The notes under the pieces are model-generated. The model had not been told where the DNA came from. It searched no databases and was given only the letters and a program-made list of their open reading frames with translations. A program made the translations under genes and the position numbers. From DAIPHL01 sp036771375 (GTDB lineage: Bacteria; Synergistota; Synergistia; Synergistales; Synergistaceae), in assembly GCA_036771375.1 (NCBI GenBank), contig DAIPHL010000003.1, forward strand, positions 1 through 37,744: 37,744 nucleotides of DNA. Reading direction: 5' to 3'. Shown here in pieces: positions 23,598 through 31,822 of the stretch. Position 1 is the first letter of the stretch; each line of letters opens with the position of its first letter.

Positions 23598-24275
23598 ATG
23601 GCTTCCTTCAAGGGGAAAAAAGAGCCGCTCAGTCAAAAAGCCTACAGAACGATCAAAAACATGATTCTCAATCATGAGCTCAGCCAGGGAGAGTTTATAA
23701 GCGAGGCTGACTTACAGGAGAAGCTCTGTATCGGACGAACGCCCGTGCGTGAAGCGGTTTTGCAGCTGTCCCAGGATCAATTGATCAGGATTCATCCCCG
23801 CAAGGGAATCGAGGTTGCGCGCATTTCACCCAAGACGATTCGGGACATTTTCGAGATTCGCTCTATTTTGGAGCCAGTCGCACTGCGAAAAGGAATCGAC
23901 AAACTGGATAAAGACTGGCTCCGCGATATTCGTGATCAATTTGTAAGATATAATGGCGACGATATCGAATCCATTTCAAAAGAAGATGCCATCCATCTCG
24001 CCGATCTGGATAATCAATTTCACATAGGGTTGATCCGCGTAATGGGCAATCGATATGCCGACAATCTGATGCAGGGTTTCGTGGATTTTCTCGTGCTCAT
24101 CCGCTCCACAGTCACGACAAGCGACATCCCCAGATTTCAAGACAGTAACAAGGAGCATATAGAGATCATCGATTTCATCCTTGTCGGCGATGTGGAACAA
24201 GCGTGCCAAAAGCTCTCGGAACACATCAGAATCTCCTACAACGAAGCCATTCGAACGATCCTCGATATTCTTTGA
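23598..24275 (+). CDS. GntR-family regulator, FadR/FCD subfamily
   Basis: This 225-aa regulator has an N-terminal winged helix (ISEADLQEKLCIGRTPVREAVLQLSQDQLI) and a C-terminal FCD ligand domain. The domain starts near IFEIRSILEPVALR, with likely metal or ligand residues in DNQFHIGLI and the late HIRISYNEA. The uronate regulators UxuR and ExuR belong to this subfamily, and the gene is divergent from the operon ending in uxuB-uxuA. It is therefore the likely local regulator of that operon. The start at 23598 has GAGG about 6 nt upstream; an ATG four codons earlier is less well placed. The inducer is unknown. Confidence 0.85.
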   Translation: MASFKGKKEPLSQKAYRTIKNMILNHELSQGEFISEADLQEKLCIGRTPVREAVLQLSQDQLIRIHPRKGIEVARISPKTIRDIFEIRSILEPVALRKGIDKLDKDWLRDIRDQFVRYNGDDIESISKEDAIHLADLDNQFHIGLIRVMGNRYADNLMQGFVDFLVLIRSTVTTSDIPRFQDSNKEHIEIIDFILVGDVEQACQKLSEHIRISYNEAIRTILDIL

Positions 24276-24380
24276 AAGAGATCACTTCTATCCGCCGGTA
24301 TTAAAGACAACATTTTCACCACGCCATCTATCGCTTCTTTGAACTTCGCATAAGCCTCAATTCGCCTCGAAGGTCTCCGG

Positions 24381-24409
24381 TTGACGGCTTCAGGCAAAAC
24401 CGATACAAT
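24381..24409 (+). promoter_or_regulatory. tRNA-Leu promoter
   Basis: TTGACG (24381-24386), a 17-bp spacer and TACAAT (24404-24409), each box 5/6, place the start near 24416, about 11 nt before the mature tRNA. The strength fits a stable-RNA gene. Confidence 0.65.
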
Positions 24410-24426
24410 TTTCGCGTCGGTCTGAA

Positions 24427-24510
24427 GCGAGGGTGGTGGAACTGGTAGACACGCGAGACTTAGGATCTCGTGCCATCGGCGTGGGGGTTCAAGTCCCCCC
24501 TCTCGCACCA
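24427..24510 (+). tRNA. tRNA-Leu (UAG anticodon)
   Basis: The 84-nt gene folds as a class II tRNA. The acceptor arm GCGAGGG pairs with CTCTCGC through one G-U pair, and CCA is encoded at 24508-24510. The anticodon stem CGAGA/TCTCG encloses CTTAGGA, giving anticodon TAG, which reads CUN leucine codons. The T arm GGGGG-TTCAAGT-CCCCC is standard. A variable arm longer than usual fits Leu. tRNA genes are common integration sites, but I see no attachment repeat nearby. Confidence 0.95.
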
Positions 24511-24847
24511 CCGAGAAGAATTCTTGTTCCGCTATTTTCCACTCCTCCTTTCCCACCCAGGGTGTATTGATGATTTTGTCCTCGCCCGTCTTCCCTGTGC
24601 GAGGACCTGGCCCTTTGACCGGAAACGGCATCGAATTCTCTGTTCACTGCGGTGAAAAAAACCGGCAAAGATCGTTATCCGTCTCTCCGTGACGATACGC
24701 AGCACAAAAACCCCATCCACGATCGCGTATAAATATTATTTTCACAAAAACGGTAAACCTTGACATATAATGGAACACCAAATATAGTTTAAGTATGCCT
24801 TATTCGGGGCCATTGTCCAAAAATCCAAATCATCGGGAGGGGATGTT
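24511..24847. other. Gap between tRNA-Leu and the amidohydrolase operon
   Basis: No gene is seen in these 337 bp. A 7-bp stem (GTCCTCG at 24578-24584 with CGAGGAC at 24600-24606) without a T-run could end the tRNA transcript weakly. The last 100 bp are AT-rich and hold the promoter of the next operon. Confidence 0.5.
24760..24788 (+). promoter_or_regulatory. Promoter of the amidohydrolase-TRAP operon
   Basis: A perfect TTGACA (24760-24765), a 17-bp spacer and TATAGT (24783-24788, 5/6) form a strong sigma-70-type promoter. Transcription would begin near 24795, about 53 nt before the first gene. Confidence 0.75.
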
Positions 24848-25639
24848 TTGCTCAGAGCGGGCGTTGCTCAGATCGATATCAAAATCGGGGACAGGGCGGC
24901 AAACTACAGGAACGTCGAAGACTGGATGAAGCGCTATCACACGCCCTCGGAGTGGGAGACCGTCGTCGTCCTGCCGGAAATATGGGACGTCGGTTACGTA
25001 ATCGACGAAGCCGATAAATACGGCGACCCGGACGCGAGATCGGCCATCGATTTTTTAGGGAGCCTTGCCCGTAAGTACAACGTCTGGTTCGCTGGAGGAT
25101 CCGTCCTCGCAAACACGAAGGAAGGTGCCGTGAACCGGGCATTGGTCATCGATCCCAAGGGCGAATGCGTGAACCATTACGATAAGGTACACCTCATTCC
25201 CCTGATGAACGAGGATCGATACCTCAAAAGCGGGGACAGGGAATGCCATTTCGAGGTAGGCGGCGTTACCGCCGCTTGTCTGATCTGTTACGATATACGT
25301 TTCTGCGAATGGATGCGCCTAAATGCCGTGCACGGTGCCAAGGTTTTCTTTATTTCAGCGGAGTGGCCGACGATTCGTATCGATCATTGGATCGCCCTTC
25401 TCAAAGCGCGTGCGATAGAAAACATGATGTACATCGTCGCCTGCAACAGGGTAGGCAATTCGCAGAACACGGATTTCGGTGGACACTCTTTCGTGTTGGA
25501 TCCGTGGGGTACCGTCCTCTACGAGGGCGGAGACAAACCAGACGGAGTCTTTGTGGAAATGGACACGGAAAAGGTACAGAAGATTCGGGAGCATTTAAAG
25601 GTCTTTTCCGTCCGCCGACCGGAGCTTTACAAAGAGTAG
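24848..25639 (+). CDS. Carbon-nitrogen hydrolase (nitrilase superfamily)
   Basis: This 263-aa enzyme has the nitrilase-superfamily triad: Glu44 (VVLPEIWDVG), Lys113 (YDKVHLIP) and Cys147 (ACLICYDIRF). The length and the sequence around Cys (CYDIRFCEWMR) suggest a small amidase of the omega-amidase or carbamoyl-hydrolase kind rather than a true nitrilase. It would release ammonia from an amide or carbamoyl compound in the cytoplasm. The start is TTG at 24848, with GGGAGGGG 5-7 nt upstream; the ATG at 24843 is out of frame. It is followed 29 nt later by a hydroxyacid dehydrogenase. An omega-amidase would give a 2-oxo acid, the natural substrate of that dehydrogenase; this link is inference. Confidence 0.85.
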   Translation: MLRAGVAQIDIKIGDRAANYRNVEDWMKRYHTPSEWETVVVLPEIWDVGYVIDEADKYGDPDARSAIDFLGSLARKYNVWFAGGSVLANTKEGAVNRALVIDPKGECVNHYDKVHLIPLMNEDRYLKSGDRECHFEVGGVTAACLICYDIRFCEWMRLNAVHGAKVFFISAEWPTIRIDHWIALLKARAIENMMYIVACNRVGNSQNTDFGGHSFVLDPWGTVLYEGGDKPDGVFVEMDTEKVQKIREHLKVFSVRRPELYKE

Positions 25640-25668
25640 GCCTTTTTAGGAAGGGAAGTCGTTTACCG

Positions 25669-26697
25669 ATGTCTCAGTTGAAAGTTTTCGTCACCGATAA
25701 GACGTGGCCGGACCTGGAGATCGAACGGGAAATTTTGAAGGACACCGGCGCCGAGATCGTTCTCGCGAAAGGAGGAACGCCGGAAGAGATCTGCGCCCAG
25801 GGATCGGACGCGGATGCCCTGATGGTTCTTTTTACACCGATGAACCGCAAAAACCTCTCCTGCTTCAAGAAGGCGAAGATCCTTCTCCGCACTGGTATCG
25901 GCACAAACAGTGTGGATCTGGACGCGGCCACGGAGATGGGAATCATCGTATGCAACGTACCCGATTATTGCCAGGAAGAGGTCGCCGATCATACGATCGC
26001 GCTGTTTCTCGACATCACGCGCAAAATGGTGGAGCTCGTCAATCAGACGCGCGCCGGTGGATGGGACATGTCGATCGCCGATCCCGTGCCGCGGTACCGC
26101 AATAAAATTTTCGCCTTGGCGGGATGCGGCGGCATAGGACGCCTCGTCGCACACAGGGCACGCGCGTTTGGAATGAAGGTGATCGGATATGACCCATATC
26201 TTTCCTCTCACATCTTCGCTGAAAACGACATCGAGCGGTGCGAAAGCCTCGAGGAGCTCTTTCGTCGGGCGGATTTCCTCTCCCTGCACATGCCGCTGAC
26301 GCCGGAAAGCACGAACATCGTCAACACGGAGACTCTCGCCCTGATGAAACCGACAGCGTACATCATCAACACGGCGAGGGGACCGATGATCGACGAAGAC
26401 GCCTTATACGACGCCTGCAAGGAACACAGAATCGCCGGGGCTGCGCTGGACGTGACAATCGCCGAACCACCCGCGGGACACACCAGGTTCATCGACAAAC
26501 CGAAGCTTGTGGAGCTCTCGAATGTAATCATCACCCCGCATGCCGCCTGGAACTCGGAGGAAGCGATTCCGGAGCTGAGGGTAAAGGTCGCCCAGGAGAT
26601 CCGTCGTTTTTTCAGAGGCGAAAGACCGCTTAACGTGGTCAACAAAGAGGTTCTCGAAAAACACCGTTTTTCGTTTTCGCAACAGAAACCACAATAA
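25669..26697 (+). CDS. D-2-hydroxyacid dehydrogenase, NAD-dependent
   Basis: This 342-aa enzyme belongs to the D-isomer 2-hydroxyacid dehydrogenase family and interconverts a 2-oxo acid and a D-2-hydroxy acid. The nucleotide-binding motif is AGCGGIGR with an Asp in IGYDPYL favouring NAD. The catalytic set is Arg in NTARGPMID, Glu in TIAEPPAG and His in ITPHAAWNSEE. The sequence is of the broad phosphoglycerate dehydrogenase/CtBP-like group, so the substrate cannot be named. The ATG at 25669 is chosen because AGGAAGGGAAG lies roughly 11 nt upstream and the product then has normal length; the frame is open upstream inside the amidohydrolase gene. Confidence 0.88.
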   Translation: MSQLKVFVTDKTWPDLEIEREILKDTGAEIVLAKGGTPEEICAQGSDADALMVLFTPMNRKNLSCFKKAKILLRTGIGTNSVDLDAATEMGIIVCNVPDYCQEEVADHTIALFLDITRKMVELVNQTRAGGWDMSIADPVPRYRNKIFALAGCGGIGRLVAHRARAFGMKVIGYDPYLSSHIFAENDIERCESLEELFRRADFLSLHMPLTPESTNIVNTETLALMKPTAYIINTARGPMIDEDALYDACKEHRIAGAALDVTIAEPPAGHTRFIDKPKLVELSNVIITPHAAWNSEEAIPELRVKVAQEIRRFFRGERPLNVVNKEVLEKHRFSFSQQKPQ

Positions 26698-26715
26698 AAC
26701 CGAGGAGTGAAGAAA

Positions 26716-27729
26716 ATGAAAAAACGTTTTTATGCAGTCTTCGCGGTAGCGACACTCGTAATGGCACTTTTTGCGGCAAAGGCTCTCGCCGCGTCGAAAC
26801 CTCTCGTGATCCGTATCGGACACGTGGTAACAGAAGAGGGAGGCGAGCACGTCGGCTCTCTGAAATTCAAGGAAATTCTGGAGAAAAAATCCAAGGGCAA
26901 CATCAAAGTGGAGGTCTTCCCCAACGGACAAATGGGACAAAACCGCGAGCTGATCGAATCGATGCAGGCGGGGGTCCTCGAAGCCGGGCTCCCTGCACTT
27001 CCGGCTCTGGGAGGATTCACCGATGCGACGAAGGTCTTCGATCTTCTCTATCTGTTCAACAACCGCAAAGAGGCGGAAAGGGTCCTCGACGGCCCCGTCG
27101 GGAAAAGGGTCGCACAAGCGGTCGAAAAATCCGGCGTCAAGATCCTTGCGTGGTGGTCGCAGGGATTCCGCGAGTCGACGACAAACAGGAAATTTACCAA
27201 ACCCGGCGAGCTGAAGGGGCTCAAAATCCGCGTAATGGACAACCCTCTTCACATCGAGGCATGGAACACGCTCGGTGCGAGCGCGATCCCCATGGCTTTT
27301 TCGGAGGTCCTCACAAGCCTCCAGCAGGGCGTGCTCGACGCGCAGGAGAATCCCTACCAGAACATCGTGCAGTCGGGTTTCGACAAGGTTCAGAAGTACA
27401 TAATCGAGACCGGGCACCTTTACGGGCCGCTTCCGCTGGTCTTCTCCCTGAAGATCTGGAACAAGTTGACCCCAGAGCAGCAGAAAATGCTCCAGGAGGC
27501 CGCAAACGAAACGAAGACCTGGCAGCGTGAAGAGCAGGAAAAAATCAACACAAAGCTTCGCGACGGCATTATGAAGAGCAAGACGAGCGAAGTGATCCAG
27601 CTCTCCGACGCGCAGAAAAACGAATTCCGCAAAATGCTTCTTCCCGTTTACAAGAAACATGCCCCTTCGATGAACGGCATGCTCGAAGAGATATACAAAG
27701 AACTCGGTCGCAAAGTCGACTTCAAATAA
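26716..27729 (+). CDS. TRAP solute-binding protein (DctP family), second system
   Basis: This 337-aa precursor has a signal peptide (MKKRFYAVFAVATLVMALFA, cleavage near ALA-AS) and DctP motifs: EVFPNGQMGQNRELIES, LKGLKIRVMDNPLHIEAW with the ligand Arg, and QENPYQNI. It binds a carboxylate for the TRAP transporter downstream. GAGGAG stands 8 nt before ATG 26716; the GTG at 26707 has no such site. It differs clearly from the first DctP (10163-11155) in the pocket region, so the ligands should differ. Since the neighbours are an amidase, a hydroxyacid dehydrogenase and an M20 hydrolase, an N-substituted or hydroxy acid is likely. A 13-bp hairpin follows the stop. Confidence 0.9.
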   Translation: MKKRFYAVFAVATLVMALFAAKALAASKPLVIRIGHVVTEEGGEHVGSLKFKEILEKKSKGNIKVEVFPNGQMGQNRELIESMQAGVLEAGLPALPALGGFTDATKVFDLLYLFNNRKEAERVLDGPVGKRVAQAVEKSGVKILAWWSQGFRESTTNRKFTKPGELKGLKIRVMDNPLHIEAWNTLGASAIPMAFSEVLTSLQQGVLDAQENPYQNIVQSGFDKVQKYIIETGHLYGPLPLVFSLKIWNKLTPEQQKMLQEAANETKTWQREEQEKINTKLRDGIMKSKTSEVIQLSDAQKNEFRKMLLPVYKKHAPSMNGMLEEIYKELGRKVDFK

Positions 27730-27742
27730 AACCCTTACGGTT

Positions 27743-27774
27743 GCCGGGCGTGGGATGCCTCTCCCACGCCCGGC
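27743..27774 (+). other. GC-rich hairpin between dctP and dctQ, second system
   Basis: GCCGGGCGTGGGA (27743-27755) pairs perfectly with TCCCACGCCCGGC (27762-27774) around a 6-nt loop. It starts 13 nt after the dctP stop, has no U-run, and ends about 18 nt before the dctQ ribosome binding site. Its placement is the same as at 11170-11206 and 18311-18349. Confidence 0.65.
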
Positions 27775-27806
27775 TGGCTCCCTTGAGGGGGTAAGGAGGA
27801 TCTCTT

Positions 27807-28352
27807 TTGAAGAAAACCGCATGGCATTATCTAGATCGGTGGGAAGAATTTCTTCTCGCGATGTTTATGACCTTTATGCTGCTCACGCTTTCGATCCAGG
27901 TTTTCTGTCGTTATGTCCTTTCTTTCAGTTTTTCGTGGGCGGAACAGGCATCGAGGATCGGATTCGTGTGGCTTACGATGGTGGGCATCAGCCTCGCAGC
28001 AAAAAAAGGGATGCATCTGAAGATCGATGCGTTGCCGCAATTCCTCCCTCGAACGGCGAATTTCGTCAACTTCATCTCCAATTCCGTGACGATCCTCTTC
28101 GGCATCGGCATGGGGTATTTGATATTCAAAACGGTGCTTATGCAAATAGAGCTCAAGCAGTTTTTCTCCGCCATTCCGTGGCTTCCCGCCTGGACGATGT
28201 ATATCGCCGGCGTTATCGGCATGTTGGGGCTATCGGTCAGGACGGCTCAGAACATATACCACTCCATGCGAGACAAGGCAGACGGCCCCGTGCCGCCCGA
28301 ACGGGACGCGACAAACAACCAGGGGCTCGAAGAAGAGAGGACGGGGAAATAG
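27807..28352 (+). CDS. TRAP small membrane subunit (DctQ family), second system
   Basis: This 181-aa protein has the four-helix DctQ layout: FLLAMFMTFMLLTLSIQVF, the segment after SFSWAEQASR (the family WxEE-like motif), SVTILFGIGMGYLIF, and WTMYIAGVIGMLGL. It pairs with the DctM channel next to it. The start is TTG at 27807, with AAGGAGGA 6 nt upstream. The C-terminal tail is hydrophilic and charged (ERDATNNQGLEEER). The dctM start follows after 2 nt. Confidence 0.87.
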   Translation: MKKTAWHYLDRWEEFLLAMFMTFMLLTLSIQVFCRYVLSFSFSWAEQASRIGFVWLTMVGISLAAKKGMHLKIDALPQFLPRTANFVNFISNSVTILFGIGMGYLIFKTVLMQIELKQFFSAIPWLPAWTMYIAGVIGMLGLSVRTAQNIYHSMRDKADGPVPPERDATNNQGLEEERTGK

Positions 28353-28354
28353 TC

Positions 28355-29647
28355 ATGGTTGTCACTTTATTGGTCTCGCTGCTTGTCGGGCTTGCCCTTT
28401 CGATTCCCGTGGCAATCGCCATGGCGGGAGCCTGCGCCATCGTCTTCCTCACGTTTTACTCCGGCGGAAATATGTTGCAGCTCCTCGCCCAGGCGATGAT
28501 CACGACGTCGGATTCCTTCCCTCTGATGGCGATCCCGTTTTTCATGCTCGTCGGAACAATTATGTCGCGCGCCGGACTCGCCGAAGAGATCATCAACGTG
28601 GGGGACGCGATAACGGGTTCGCGCCCCGGCGGCCTGGGAAGCTCGACGATCGTCGCCTGCATGATTTTCGCGGCGATATCGGGTTCCGGCCCGGCCGTGG
28701 TCGCCGCCCTCGGTGTCATTCTCGTGCCGGCCATGGTGAAACGGGGCTACGATCCGGCATACGCCGGGTCCATCGTCGCCGCGGGCGCCACGATCGGGCC
28801 GGTCATCCCTCCGAGCATTCCCATGATCATCTACAGCGTCATCGCGGGGACGTCCGTCGTCAGCATGTTTGCGGCGGGAGTCGGGCCCGGAATCCTGATG
28901 GGAGTTCTGTTGATCCTCGTCAACTATACCGTATCCAAAAAACGGGGATACCTGGGGAAAGAGCGGGAAGGCGGCGTGAGGTGGGTCCTCGGCCGCTGTT
29001 GGAAGGCGAAGTGGGCTCTGTTCCTGCCGATCCTCATCCTCGGCGGAATATACGGCGGCATTTTCACCCCCACGGAGGCCGCGGTCGTCGGCGTCGTGTA
29101 CGCTCTGTTCACGGGAGCGGTAATCTATCGCCAGCTCACTTTCAAAAAGGTGTACGAAGCGATGGTTGAGGCCGGGGTGCTCTCTTGCCTTTCGATGTTC
29201 ATCCTGGGGGGAGCCACGACGTTCGGACGGCTGATGACGATGGAACGCATCCCGCAGACGCTCGCCGCGGCGATGCTCTCCATTACGAATTCACCTCTAG
29301 TCCTGATGATGCTGATCATGTTCTTCCTTCTCATCACGGGAATGTTCATCGATACCACCTCGAACGTCGTGTTGTTCACCCCTCTTTTCCTGCCGATCGC
29401 CAAAGCGCTGGGATACAGCCCCGTGCTCTTTGGGGTGGTGATGACGATGAATCTCTGCCTTGGCATGATCACACCGCCGGTCGGCGTCAACCTTTACGTC
29501 GCACAGGGCATCTGCAAGGCGCCTTTCGAGCATCTGATCAAGGAGAGTATTCCTCTCATCGCGGCTTTGATGGTGGCGATCATCCTCACGATCGTCTTTC
29601 CCGAAATAGCGCTCTTCATCCCGAAACTGCTCGGAATGATCGTTTAA
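28355..29647 (+). CDS. TRAP large membrane subunit (DctM family), second system
   Basis: This 430-aa channel subunit has about twelve hydrophobic segments and the usual DctM motifs: LMAIPFFMLVGTIMSRAGL, FAAISGSGPAVVAALGVI, AAGATIGPVIPPSIPMIIYS and, late, MNLCLGMITPPVGVNLYVAQG. The start ATG 28355 follows the dctQ stop by two nucleotides, with GGGGA upstream; the open frame continues further up but overlaps dctQ. A hairpin with a T-rich tail follows, so the first transcription unit probably ends here, before the GntR gene. Confidence 0.92.
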   Translation: MVVTLLVSLLVGLALSIPVAIAMAGACAIVFLTFYSGGNMLQLLAQAMITTSDSFPLMAIPFFMLVGTIMSRAGLAEEIINVGDAITGSRPGGLGSSTIVACMIFAAISGSGPAVVAALGVILVPAMVKRGYDPAYAGSIVAAGATIGPVIPPSIPMIIYSVIAGTSVVSMFAAGVGPGILMGVLLILVNYTVSKKRGYLGKEREGGVRWVLGRCWKAKWALFLPILILGGIYGGIFTPTEAAVVGVVYALFTGAVIYRQLTFKKVYEAMVEAGVLSCLSMFILGGATTFGRLMTMERIPQTLAAAMLSITNSPLVLMMLIMFFLLITGMFIDTTSNVVLFTPLFLPIAKALGYSPVLFGVVMTMNLCLGMITPPVGVNLYVAQGICKAPFEHLIKESIPLIAALMVAIILTIVFPEIALFIPKLLGMIV

Positions 29648-29660
29648 TCGGCCGCCCTGT

Positions 29661-29707
29661 CGCGTGGGAAAGGGCTGTGATCGACTCTCTTTCCCCGCGC
29701 GTCTTTT
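29661..29707 (+). terminator. Terminator after the second TRAP operon
   Basis: CGCGTGGGAAAG (29661-29672) pairs with CTTTCCCCGCG (29689-29699) over 11 bp with one bulged T and a 16-nt loop, followed by CGTCTTTT. The T-run is short, so termination may be partial. Confidence 0.55.
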
Positions 29708-29712
29708 GTCGG

Positions 29713-29753
29713 TATAATTTTGGAGGACGATCGGCATGTGAAAACGATTTTCA
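29713..29753 (+). promoter_or_regulatory. -10 box and palindrome upstream of the second gntR
   Basis: A perfect -10 TATAAT (29713-29718) has only a poor -35 (TTTCCC) at 17 bp. Downstream, TGAAAA-CGA-TTTTCA (29739-29753) is a perfect palindrome, overlapped by AACGAT-TTTC-ATCGTT. This is a likely site for the GntR protein encoded 22 nt further on. Confidence 0.5.
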
Positions 29754-29774
29754 TCGTTAAGGTTGGTGAGTGAG

Positions 29775-30467
29775 ATGTACGCGCTCTTGATGCCTGATGG
29801 TTCTTCAAAAAAAGAAGAAAACAACCTGGCGAACCTTATTTATGAAAATATCAAGGACAAAATCATCGATGGGAAACTGCCACCCGGCAGTCTCTTGCCG
29901 GAGCGCGGTTTCGCAAAGGAGTTCGGTGTCAGCCGCACGCCCGTGCGAGAGGCTCTGAAGCGTCTCTCGCAGGAGGGATGGATCAACTGGGAGGAGCGAC
30001 GGCGCGCTGTCGTCTCGGAGATAAAAGAAAAAGACGTCGTCGAGCTCTTCGTGATGCGCGAGATGATCGAACCCTTCGCCTTCAGGCGGATCATCGCCTT
30101 CGGAGAGCCCGCCTTGCTGGCGGGCATGCTGGTCACGATCGCGAAGGAAATGGAAGAATTAAAAGACGATCACGTCGAACTGATGAAAAAGGACATGGTC
30201 TTCCACAGCACGATCGTCAACTTCGTCGGCGTGGAAAAACTCTCCATGATGTGGCAGAGGATCAGCGACGAGATGACCCGTCTCGCGATATATGCACTGC
30301 ATGCGAGAAGACGCCCCGAAGATATTCTCGCGGAACATCGCATGATCATAGACGCATTTTGGAACAGCGACCTCGAAAGAGCGCTCGCCTGTATACATGA
30401 TCATCATGCGAAAATCCAGACCGCCTATAAGGTAAAACAGCATCTGGACAGAGGTGAAACCCCTTAA
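29775..30467 (+). CDS. GntR-family regulator, FadR/FCD subfamily, second copy
   Basis: This 230-aa regulator has a winged helix (LPERGFAKEFGVSRTPVREALKRLSQEGWI) and an FCD domain starting near ELFVMREMIEPFAFRR, with FHSTIVNF and late residues EHRMIIDAFW and CIHDHHAKIQ. The His-rich end could hold a metal or bind ligand. It sits between the TRAP genes and the M20 hydrolase, so it probably regulates this catabolic island. ATG 29775 is preferred over TTG 29763 because it has purines (GGTGAG) close upstream. It resembles the GntR at 23598 in domain plan only, so the operators should differ. Confidence 0.85.
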   Translation: MYALLMPDGSSKKEENNLANLIYENIKDKIIDGKLPPGSLLPERGFAKEFGVSRTPVREALKRLSQEGWINWEERRRAVVSEIKEKDVVELFVMREMIEPFAFRRIIAFGEPALLAGMLVTIAKEMEELKDDHVELMKKDMVFHSTIVNFVGVEKLSMMWQRISDEMTRLAIYALHARRRPEDILAEHRMIIDAFWNSDLERALACIHDHHAKIQTAYKVKQHLDRGETP

Positions 30468-30520
30468 AACCCTTCCGTCCGCCGGTGGATGAGTAAAGTA
30501 CGTCCCGAAAGGAGCCTGCA

Positions 30521-31822
30521 ATGATCGAAGAACTAAAAAAGATAACAAAGGAACTGAAACCTCAAATGATCGACTTCTGTCGCTCTCTCATCAAAATGCC
30601 ATCGCTTTCAGGAAAGGAAAGAGGGGTCGCCGATCTTTACCTTGCGGAGATGAAGAAGCTGGGATATGACGAGGTGTTTCGCGATGCATGGGGCAACGTC
30701 ATCGGCGTAATCAACGGCACGGAGAGCGGCCCTTCGATCCTGTTCAACGGCCATCTCGATCACGTGGACACGGGAGATTACAGCGAATGGGGCGGGTACG
30801 ACCCTTACGGAGCTGTCATCGACAGGGACGAAATGTACAATCAGGATATGAACGGGTACGAAGAGACGGAGGTCATCCACGGGCGTGCCGCCGCCGACGT
30901 AAAAGGCGGCGGCGCCACAATGGTTTACGCGGGAGCGGCCCTTGTCGCGTTGAGAAGGGCGGGATTCCCCGTCAAGGGCCGACTCATCTTCACGATGACC
31001 GTGCTCGAAGAACCAGCGGAAATGCTTGGTATGATCAAGTTGATGGATGAAACCTTCCCCAACCATGGACTCTCCGCCGACGTCTGTATCTCATGCGAGG
31101 CGACGAGCCTCAAGCTTTATCTCGGCCACAGAGGGCGTGTGGAGATGCAGGTGACGATCTCCGGCGTGACGTCGCACGCGAGCGCCCCTTGGCTCGGTGT
31201 GAACGCCGTAAACAAGGCGACGAAATTTATAGACCGGGTGGAAAGAGTCGTGGACGCGGAAAAACACATCGACCCCGACCTCGGGGCGTCGAGCATCGCG
31301 CTCACGATCATCGATTGTACGCCCGGCTCCATGTGTATCGTTCCGGACAGATGCACCATAACCTACGACCGCCGCCTCACGCCGGAGGAGAGCGCGGAGG
31401 ACTGTCTTGCGCAGATACGGCGTATCATCGACGACATCGCCTCCGAGGATGAAACATTCAGGGCCGAGGTGAAGATCGCGGCGGTGAAACGGACCTCCTA
31501 CACCGGCATGTCCGAGGTGATACAGAACAAAAAAGAGGGGTGGAAGCTGGACAGGGAACACCCCGTCGCACAAGCCTGTGCCGACGCCCTGCAGAGCGTC
31601 GGGCAAGAGCCGAAGTTCGGATATTGGGATTTCGGGACGGATCTACCCGTGACCGCAGTTCGGCACGGAATCCCCTCCATCGGATACTCGCCGATGCAGG
31701 AATATTATTGTCATCGTCCTGTCGACAAGGTGCGTATAGACTACATGGAAAAAGCCCTCCTCGGATATGTGGCGATCTTCAACCGACTGGGACATCTGAA
31801 TAAAAAGGACTTTGCGCTGTAA
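30521..31822 (+). CDS. M20-family metallohydrolase (YgeY/ArgE/DapE-like)
   Basis: This 433-aa enzyme has the M20 di-zinc pattern: GHLDHVDTG (His, Asp), RAAADVKGGGATM (bridging Asp), TVLEEPAEM (catalytic Glu pair), SCEATSLKLYLGHRG, and a final ligand His in QEYYCHRPVDKV. Such enzymes hydrolyse N-acyl amino acids, carbamoyl amino acids or dipeptides. The overall pattern (LEEPAEMLGM, SIGYSPMQEYYCH) recalls the YgeY group. AAAGGAG 6 nt before ATG 30521 supports the start. With the amidohydrolase and TRAP transporter upstream, uptake and stepwise hydrolysis of an amide-type compound is a fair guess, not proven by sequence. Confidence 0.87.
   Translation: MIEELKKITKELKPQMIDFCRSLIKMPSLSGKERGVADLYLAEMKKLGYDEVFRDAWGNVIGVINGTESGPSILFNGHLDHVDTGDYSEWGGYDPYGAVIDRDEMYNQDMNGYEETEVIHGRAAADVKGGGATMVYAGAALVALRRAGFPVKGRLIFTMTVLEEPAEMLGMIKLMDETFPNHGLSADVCISCEATSLKLYLGHRGRVEMQVTISGVTSHASAPWLGVNAVNKATKFIDRVERVVDAEKHIDPDLGASSIALTIIDCTPGSMCIVPDRCTITYDRRLTPEESAEDCLAQIRRIIDDIASEDETFRAEVKIAAVKRTSYTGMSEVIQNKKEGWKLDREHPVAQACADALQSVGQEPKFGYWDFGTDLPVTAVRHGIPSIGYSPMQEYYCHRPVDKVRIDYMEKALLGYVAIFNRLGHLNKKDFAL

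Noticed and set aside
24427..24510. tRNA-Leu as an attachment site of an integrated element
   Set aside because: I found no repeat of the tRNA 3' end elsewhere in the window and no integrase gene nearby.
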